Shown here: in pieces, positions 57,460 through 64,000 of the stretch
How positions within the stretch are numbered: position 1 is the stretch's first letter
How the letters are laid out: the number at the start of each line of letters is the position of its first letter
From: Catonia carolina
Lineage: Eukaryota > Arthropoda > Insecta > Hemiptera > Achilidae
Length of the DNA: 64,000 nucleotides
Direction of reading: 5' to 3'
Assembly: GCA_035578175.1 (NCBI GenBank)
Contig: JAQMRL010000003.1
Coordinates: 81,727,969-81,791,968 of the forward strand
The notes under the pieces: model-generated
Database searches by the model: none
What the model saw: the letters and a program-made list of their open reading frames with translations, nothing else
Told to the model about the DNA's origin: nothing
Translations under genes and position numbers: made by a program

Positions 57460-57788
57460 TCCACCGGGTTGGTCTAGAGGTAAAGTCGTCGCCAAAATCA
57501 GCTGTTTAACAGCTGATTTTCGGAGGCGAAGGTTCCTGGTTCAAATCCTAGTAAAGGTAGTTACTTTTATACGGATTTAAATGCTAGACAGTGGTTACCG
57601 GTGTACTTTGATGGTTGGGGTTAAATTAACCATACTCTCTCAGGAATGGTCGGCCTGAGTCTGTACAAGACTACACCTCATTTACACGTCATACACATCA
57701 TCCTCATCTCATTGGGTCATGGGGTTGCTTATTGTTCAGAATTGAACAGATTGCAACGTACACATATTAGGAATTAAAAAATAAAAAA
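57460..57788 (+). mobile_element. SINE-C copy with target duplication
   Basis: Head CACCGGGTTGGTCTAGAGGT, an expanded arm made of a 13-bp perfect palindrome (AAAATCAGCTGTT and its complement with a 1-nt loop) inside a TCGCC/GGCGA stem, B box GAAGGTTCCTGGTTCAAATC, then a 240-bp body ending TTAGGAATTAAAAAATAAAA. Flanks AATAAGACCATTAA (57446-57459) and AATAAGACTATTAA (57789-57802) differ at one of 14 positions. Confidence 0.9.
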
Positions 57789-57802
57789 AATAAGACTATT
57801 AA

Positions 57803-58203
57803 AACTTTAGAACGATACAAAAAAACCTCCTTGATCATGGTTTTGATTTTACGTGGATCACAAAATTATTTCACGTTTATACGATTTTTTAAATTTAAGA
57901 CTGGTTTCTGCGTGCAAAACGTGTAGAACGTAATCGCCACCAGAATCGACTTTTCTAAGAGGTCTTAACCCTCGATTAATTGAACCATCGTTTCAAAATT
58001 TTAATTCACAAATTAAATTCACAAGTTTTGAGACTAATCTGAGCTTATGGACTCCAGCTCTATGGTGCAGCGGTAGAGAGTAACGTAAAGTCGATTCAGG
58101 CCTTTCAGTCAAAATTTTTAAGACTTGTTTCTGGTGCTCAATTTTAAGTAAGCAAAAAGTCATCCAAGCTTCTACCCTGCATTGTCATTGTGATGAGCTG
58201 ACA
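57803..58203. other. Unassigned, with a tRNA-like head at 58050-58110
   Basis: CCAGCTCTATGGTGCAGCGG then TAGAGAG looks like an A box, and AGTCGATTCAGGCC a weak B box. No complete SINE body follows. Confidence 0.35.
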
Positions 58204-59072
58204 ATATGGTAAAGCCTGTAGCATAGCAGTCTATGTACATAATGTCGTAGATCGATGGTCGATGCGAACGAACAAAATAATGAAGCTATTTAAATAACAA
58301 TTAAAAATTATTCAATATTAAATTTCAAGAACTACAATTTTATAAATATATTTGTAATAAAAACTATCAAAATTAAATAACAAGAACGTTAAACATTAAA
58401 ACTATTTAAATTATCAAAATTTAATTGAATGATTCAAGAATGAGCAGATGGAAACAGATGGGTGAAGTTCAGTGTGTGATTTTGAATAGCCAAGGTGGGA
58501 CACACAAATAAAAAGTTGATATTGGCGTCACATATCCAGTCATTTGAATTTTCCTTGAACGGGGCAACACGGTAAATATTCAGAGAAGACAATTTAATAA
58601 TTTAATTATATTTGTCAATATAAAACTTTAAAGATTATAATTTGTTCATTCATTTCAACATTTGTTTACATTTTGGCGCCCAACGTGGGGTTTATTTAAT
58701 TTTGAAGCACTTCAGGAGTAAGAGTTATTCGACAATCTATTATACCATGTGTAAACATGTGAAGTATTTTTTTTTTTAAGTAGCTCACTGGTGCTACAAC
58801 TGTGTTTTCCACCACTTCGTCGTTCATTTCCTGTTATTGCCTCATACAATTTGTTTCGATAATCATCCACTGAAAGCTGAACATTATCACAAAGAGGTGG
58901 TATAATTGGACTAGTCATTGACAGTTCTTTTTGAACATTGCGAAACTTAACATTGAAATTTAATATTTAATAATTTTTAATTGTTATTTAAATAGCTTCA
59001 TTATTTTGTTCGTTCGCATCGACCATCGATCTACGACATTATATACATAGACTGCTATGCTACAAGCCATAT
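58204..59072. repeat. Inverted repeat (about 125-bp arms) enclosing an LTR end
   Basis: 58204-58328 and 58953-59072 are inverted copies, nearly identical except for one small gap and a few substitutions; both hold TAGCATAGCAGTCTATGTA, ATCGATGGTCGATGCGAACG and AATAATGAAGCTATTTAAAT. The arms have weak A- and B-box-like blocks, so an inverted pair of SINE-like units is possible. The 625-bp interior holds an LTR-like end and primer-binding site (58670-58690) and a 68-codon minus frame (58712-58918) starting MTSPIIPPLCDNVQLSVDDY that I cannot assign. Confidence 0.88.
58674..58690 (+). other. tRNA-Lys-type primer-binding site after an LTR end
   Basis: TGGCGCCCAACGTGGGG follows an ACA terminus (58668-58670) by three bases. 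TGGCGCCC-A-CGTGGGG is complementary to the 3' end of insect tRNA-Lys and is used by gypsy-type LTR retrotransposons. The upstream LTR start was not located and no gag-pol follows, so this is a short relic. Confidence 0.75.
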
Positions 59073-59576
59073 AAGTACTATTCAATTGGTAAAGTATTGT
59101 TACTCATTCTTTGACCGTTTCTGGTGGTTTTTAATAATTATATTTATAATTAAATAAAAAATATGGTGTGAAACACTCACACAACTTTCTCTTGCCAATG
59201 CAAATAATTAATAATAAACCTAAAATTAGTAATAAAACATTAGAAATAAACAAAAAACTAACCTCAATAACCATAACCTAATTTTAATCATGAGTGAAAG
59301 ACGCAAAATGAAAATCAACCTCAGTTTGGCTTAAAAAATGCGGAAAATCACTCTTTCACGCTAAACTAGGTTCTGTAGAGAAAAATACTTCAAATAAAAA
59401 GGTTGAAATCTTAAAAAATCGATTTTTCACGTTTTCGTGAGAAAAAAACAGAAAATCGCTAATTACCCCTAGAAAAGCGTTGTGCAAAAAATGTTTGAAA
59501 TAAAAGTTGTAGGATTTTCAATTCTCTACAACTTTATTATACTTATAGTACATTTTTGCGCTAAAATGCATATTAA

Positions 59577-60239
59577 CCCTTTCTAACCCAGTGTGACATA
59601 GAAGTCATATTGGAGTGAAATAACAGACCTCAACATTTTAGATGTTAGAGACAACTTTGGATTAAAGAATGCTGGGTGTGAAGTGTAATAATCTTCTGTA
59701 CCCTAGCCAGGATTCGAACCTGAGACCTCCGCTTAGCAGTGTAGTATGCTGACCATTGCGCCACGGAGACAACCATTAATTTCTTTTTAAATTTCTTTTT
59801 AATTTTGGTTTCAGAAGTTTGTTTCATTTACTAAAATAAAGTAACATTTCTTTGAATATTGTATGTATGTACAAGTATATTTTTTAAACTGTTACTAAAT
59901 AGTGATTTTATCCATTTTACCAATATTTTTTTAATGTAAAATTTTTGAAGTCTTAAATAATATTAAAATCATAATACTTAGTTTTTTTACTATAAATCTA
60001 AGTAAGAGAATATTGTTTTATTTAGGAAGCCTGAAAATGATTTGACTTATTCTTATTGGTGGGAACTTTCATACCATCAAGTCCTAACGTGACGTAGGCT
60101 ACATGTCACACTTTTTTGTCAGGCCATCCAAAGGGGCCATTAAAGGTCTAAAAGCGACTTTCTTAAATATCAGTAAAATGTATGAAACAATGTACACATA
60201 TTCTTTTGTATACAGTTTAAAAATTTGGGATTGAAAGGG
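59577..60239. mobile_element. TTAA-flanked MITE inside Q
   Basis: TTAA lies at both edges (59573-59576 and 60240-60243). Inverted ends: CCCTTTCTAACCCAG and (reverse complement) CCCTTTCAATCCCAA. Removing it restores the Q block ATGCATATTAAAGCCGCAGT. Its termini differ from those of the TTAA MITE at 7 kb, so a second family is present. Confidence 0.85.
59690..59773 (-). mobile_element. SINE-A head inside the TTAA MITE
   Basis: Reverse complement: GTCTCCGTGGCGCAATGGTC (A box) and GAGGTCTCAGGTTCGAATCC (B box), then GGCTAGGGTACAGAAG. The tail is not clearly preserved. Confidence 0.8.
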
Positions 60240-60545
60240 TTAAAGCCGCAGTCTTAAAAAACAATTTTTTTACGTGAAAACAGTCTCACCAAGAATTTCA
60301 GCAAACATGGTGACTACCCTATCTTGTAGGTAGAGCATAAAAAATTAGTAAACCAGGCAATTTTAAAAAAAAGTCGTAGGACCAGTTTTTGAGAAGTTCG
60401 CAAAAAAGGGAAAAATTACACGAATAAACTACTACTTCCGGTTGACCGATTTGATGAAAATGTTCGTGTCGGGTTCGGTAGCAGTATGTAACTTAAGTTT
60501 CAAGTTTCAAGTTCGTGCGATGTTTTGTTCTTGAAATATTCAGGT

Positions 60546-60611
<66 letters not shown>
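60546..60611 (+). repeat. (CA)n/(CG)n microsatellite inside Q
   Basis: A CA run, an eight-unit CG run, then CA again. It sits where other Q copies have only a short CACACAGACC, and the CG part could form Z-DNA. Confidence 0.95.
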
Positions 60612-60614
<3 letters not shown>

Positions 60615-60752
60615 CAATCGCTAAAAACATGTTTTTTGGTTTCAGGGGGTCTAAAAACGTGTAGATCCGGTGAAAACTCGATTTCGAAAAATCGACATGA
60701 AAACAATACTTTCCTATATATTCATATACATAGGCAAGAGAAAGTAAAAATA

Positions 60753-61131
60753 AAATAAGCAATCATTATCTATCTGTCCCTTAATTTATTGATTAATAAA
60801 TCATACGTTAATTTTTAGTTATTCATTCAACGATTAAATGACTATCTTTGTTAACATTAATTAATTACAGTAGTAGCAGAACAATCATTTACAAAGATTT
60901 ATTGAAAATTAATTAATTTACTCTAAAGAGACCAACAATGTTTGAAGAGTGATTTCTTGTAAGACGTAGCTACGAATTGTTTAGAGTTCAATTGGTGCAT
61001 TTGTATGGGGTTGAAATAAAGTTGAGAATTGATCACGTGGAATATACCTATATATATATACACGGTAATATACAATTAAATTAATGGTGGAAGGAACGGG
61101 TTGGTTAAGTGAAACTCTGCAACACTCTGGA

Positions 61132-61169
<38 letters not shown>

Positions 61170-62071
61170 TTCTCCCATATGGTCCGATTCTCTAATATTA
61201 CATCCTTTACATGCTGTAAGTTGAACGAAGAGTATCGATGTTGTTTTGTAGTATAAAGCTCTGAAGCTTGAAGACCAATTACTTGAGTTTGTATTATGAT
61301 AACATTTCCATGTAAGTTTGTTATAGGAAAGGTGACACTTCGATAGCGTTTCACGTAGTATTCTGACTTTGTTTTGGTAGTAAGTTGTTATACTGTAATT
61401 CAACACAGATAGGTCTTTGTAATTATCAATTAAATTTCAGTTTCTATCTTCATTCTGAATTGATAGACATGACCAAACAGTTTCGTAAGTATTTTGTCAG
61501 CTTAAATAACTTAGGGTTTGTTGTTAACAATAATATTGAATATCAGCAGTGTGAGGTTATTGTTAATGTATTTTCAACTATAGTATTGTGTGGTAGATAG
61601 GGATATTAAAGGCCTGTTTGTAATTAAAAGTTTGTCAAGTTTACAAAGTAACTTATACAGCAAATACTTAATCTGTCATGAAGATGTTCAGGAAAATTAG
61701 AACAAAATACTCAGGAAAATACGGATTAAATATTAAAAAACTAATAGGAAATGCAAAAAAAATCAACAGATTGCATAAACCACAACTTTTTACACTTTGC
61801 AACAGGTTACGGTTTACGATCATGTATATCATCAATGAATGACAAAATTTACAATGGTTTAGTGAAAGAATTTGTAAGAGAAAGAAGCATTTAAAGAGAG
61901 ACGTAACCTTCAAAACTTTTTTATGTGTTGAAATTGTTTTACAATAGAGAAAAACCTACAATCTATTTTTATCTAGAATAATAAGCAAATGTGTTTGTTA
62001 AATATGTCATAACAGAAAAAAGATTTACCCATAACTGGCAGGTGGAATGTTAAATTGTTTGAACTCGATTT
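60753..62071. other. Unassigned, with a (TC)n tract
   Basis: A (TC)n microsatellite with interruptions occupies 61132-61174. No gene or repeat family otherwise. Confidence 0.5.
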
Positions 62072-62474
62072 GCTAGTTCCTGGGCTACAGAAGAGGAGTT
62101 TTGTCTCTTATCACATGGTCAGCCAATTATATGACTGAATTATTTAAGAACAGAAGAAATAGAGGTGTAAAAGACACTAGTCAGATAACTCTGACTAACG
62201 AGTGAATATCAGTTACTCTCAGAGGAGAAAACTCTCCTCAGAGAGTAGCTAATGAATTTCATTATAGAGCCAGACCCTGTGGTAAATGAAGTGAAGATGT
62301 CATTTGTAAGGGGAAAAGTATATGCTTTTCAGAGTGCCCGGCATGCTGATAAGCATACTTCTCCACTCAGTGAGGAAAGCATGGTAAATCACCTCACTTC
62401 TCTTTTTACTCAGTAAAGCCTCTAGACTAGAGGTTTAAACCAACCTTTTAGTTGATGACCTAAACAACAACCGA
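62072..62474 (+). repeat. Family K copy with an internal palindromic insertion
   Basis: Starts CTAGTTCCTGGGCTACAGAA and ends with hairpin CAACCTTTTAGTTG (62441-62454), then ATGACCTAAACAACAACC. The frame from the ATG at 62249 is open for 55 codons (MNFIIEPDPVVNEVKMSF ... VNHLTSLFTQ). A near-palindrome CTCTCAGAGGAGA / TCTCCTCAGAGAG at 62217-62246 interrupts the 5' half. Confidence 0.9.
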
Positions 62475-62494
62475 AGAAAACCTCCCACAATAAC

Positions 62495-62685
62495 GTATGT
62501 TTAACCACGAGGAAACAATGTAAAATGAAAAACATAACCTAATTTTAATCATGAGTGAATAGTAGTGGCTAGTACTACACAAAATGAAAATCGACCTCAG
62601 TTCGAATTAAAAGTACGGAAAATCAGTAATTGCCGATAAACTAGTCTTTGTAGAGATAAGTGCTTAAATTTTTACTCCGTCGTGA
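62495..62685 (+). repeat. Family Q 5' fragment
   Basis: AAAACATAACCTAATTTTAA, TCATGAGTGAATAG, AATGAAAATCGACCTCAGTT, AATTGCCGATAAACTAG. The terminal motif is missing. Confidence 0.75.
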
Positions 62686-63799
62686 GTAGGTGTTTTATCG
62701 TCTACGTAATATCGTTGCAAAAAAAAACAGGTCAGTGCTTCAATTTTTGTAGTAAGTATTCGTGTGTGAGCCTAGAGTGCCTGATTCGTAAACGTGTTAT
62801 AAGTGTTTGATCTCGTCTGTTACTCTGTGATATGATTATGGCGTATCTGTTTTCTCTGAAGTCATGTAGTTGACTTTGATGTCCTTTCTATGCATGGTTC
62901 CACATTTCATGTGTCTCCTTCAGTAAAAACTTTGATATATCAATACGTGATACAGCATGATCATGAAATACTCAATTTATGACACGTTTGGCACCATTAT
63001 TTGTCTCCTTATTTCCTGATATACTAACGAGTTTTACGGTCCATAAAAATTGTTAGCCAAAAAATAAATTGAAATAATTATTTAAAGTTATAAAAGTAAA
63101 TACAAAATAAAAATAAAGTCAACAAAAGTTACAAAGAAGAATGTGAAGAAATTAAGAAATAAATGATTTTTATTAAATTAATGATATTTATTTGATTAAA
63201 TAATTTTTATTCACCCAGTGATAGACCATTTGCGATTCCTTTTGAGTCTAGCAATAAGCCTTCACCGAGTAAATCCTGGTTGTTAATCCATACAACGACA
63301 GTGACATTGACATGGGAGAAACAATAATGGTGATATTGAAAGTGTTAAAAACCATCATAATGATGGTTAATGGTAGTGGCGAGAAGACACTATGCCAAAG
63401 TAGAAAAAAAATTATAAAATTTGGAAAGGTTGAACAAGTCCATTGGGTTTTCTAATTTTTCGAAGAATTTTCTGTAAAATTATCTACCTAAATTTGAAGA
63501 AATGTATGCGGAATTAGTAATGAAGATGTATTTTCTAATATACCAAGGTTCTACATTGGAAAGCTTTAACTATTTATACTAAAATAACCTTTTTTTGTCA
63601 TTAAGGACCTGTTTTGACATCCAACTAGCCACTCGTCGCCCTATCACGCCTTCTAATTGGTTTACAACTTATGCCTGTCCATGTGTGTTCGATAACTCTG
63701 GTAGCTTTAAATAGCACTAAAACAAAACTCTAAAAACATAGGCCAAGGTGGTGGAGGGGAAAATATGGATACATAATATTAGAATTAAGACACATTTAC
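62686..63799. other. AT-rich, nothing recognised
   Basis: 62690-62900 is slightly GC-richer. No frame or repeat family is supported. Confidence 0.45.
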
Positions 63800-64000
63800 C
63801 TCGTTTTCCCTCTTCTCGTCACCTTGAACCCTTGCAGCAGCCCGCAGATGCATCTGGGGTGAAAGTAGCGTAAATCCTCTGATGGCGGAACGTCCGCAGG
63901 TTTCACGTAATAGCGCACGGCGCGACAGGACGACCCTCACTGCTCGGTTGTTTGAATCGGACTGGGTTCAGATAAAGGAATGAAGGAGGCCTTATCTATT
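63800..64000 (-). other. GC-richer, CpG-rich block at the right edge, possible exon or promoter
   Basis: CpG dinucleotides are dense compared with the rest of the window. On the minus strand a frame reads ETCGRSAIRGFTLLSPQMHL then RAAARVQGDEKRENE and meets a donor-like GAG|GTAAAT at 63800. A first exon or a transposon piece are both possible, and the window ends here. Confidence 0.3.

Larger units (their letters stand above)
59163..60752 (+). repeat. Family Q copy, near full length, with nested MITE
   Basis: The left end reads GGTGTGAAACACTCACACAA then CTTTCTCTTGCC and the right end ATTCATATACATAGGCAAGA then GAAAGTA. The two tandem inner blocks lie at about 59340-59460 and 59460-59576. Without the MITE it is about 930 bp. 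No reading frame of the family is recognised. Confidence 0.9.

Noticed and set aside
60981..61406. 141-codon minus frame
   Set aside because: It runs through the (TC)n microsatellite, giving an artificial RE repeat; no homology seen.
1..64000. CRISPR arrays, bacterial operons, rRNA genes, large satellite arrays
   Set aside because: I looked for regularly spaced repeats, ribosome-binding-site spacing and rRNA blocks and saw none; the sequence is eukaryotic in character.

Overview
The window looks like AT-rich nuclear DNA of an arthropod, most likely an insect and possibly a hemipteran. The organism is inferred only from the style of its non-LTR retrotransposons, tRNA-derived SINEs and hAT/piggyBac/Tigger relics. 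There is no operon structure, no rRNA gene, no CRISPR array and no convincing free-standing tRNA gene. I found one convincing host-gene fragment: a single minus-strand exon (3594-3772) of a laminin-G/thrombospondin-N-type domain protein. Most of the remaining sequence reads as intron or intergenic DNA filled with transposable elements. Two weaker exon candidates lie near 50.4-50.5 kb and at the extreme right end.

The best-preserved gene is the reverse transcriptase/RNase H reading frame of a 5'-truncated non-LTR retrotransposon (26655-29810, minus strand), with a 13-bp target-site duplication. It sits inside a TA-flanked MITE, which sits inside a copy of a dispersed repeat called here family Q. 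The same Q copy also received a SINE (30345-30519) and a hAT derivative (30806-31415), giving a readable insertion history from 26.2 to 31.6 kb. A second Q copy (59.2-60.7 kb) holds a TTAA-flanked MITE that in turn holds a SINE.

Names used here: family Q (ends carry ACTTTCTCTTGCC in inverted orientation); family K (begins near TTATCACATGGTCAGCCA, ends in a CAGCC-TTTC-GGCTG hairpin plus an AAC-rich tail); SINE-A, SINE-B and SINE-C (three tRNA-derived SINE groups); LTR-L (solo LTRs ending in AGATCCCGAAACGGACC...GTTACA); M (a roughly 150-bp monomer).

Layout: 0-3 kb Q copy, long-inverted-repeat MITE, tail-to-tail SINE-A pair; 3.6 kb host exon; 4.9-5.9 kb solo LTR containing a LINE fragment; 7.0-7.6 kb TTAA MITE; 7.6-12.2 kb featureless apart from a CRE-like cluster; 12-16 kb SINE-B, LTR and Q pieces, hAT with a large foldback; 16-26 kb LINE, Jockey and Tigger relics and a hAT-like element splitting a K copy; 26-31.6 kb nested cluster; 32-41 kb SINEs, LINE tails, a K copy split by a solo LTR; 41-54 kb K, Q, SINE and Tigger remnants; 53.7-59 kb solo LTR, LINE fragments, SINE-C, and a 125-bp inverted repeat enclosing an LTR end with a tRNA-Lys-type primer-binding site; 59-64 kb Q and K copies and a GC-richer right edge.

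The main functional link I can support is that SINE-A and the large LINE share a structured 3' tail, which suggests that this LINE's machinery mobilised SINE-A. I did not find a clearly new enzyme system. The most unusual signals are this LINE-SINE tail, the K-family hairpin with two compensatory changes, a short reading frame shared by K copies, a perfect 22-bp hairpin at 44.9 kb, and several large inverted structures.
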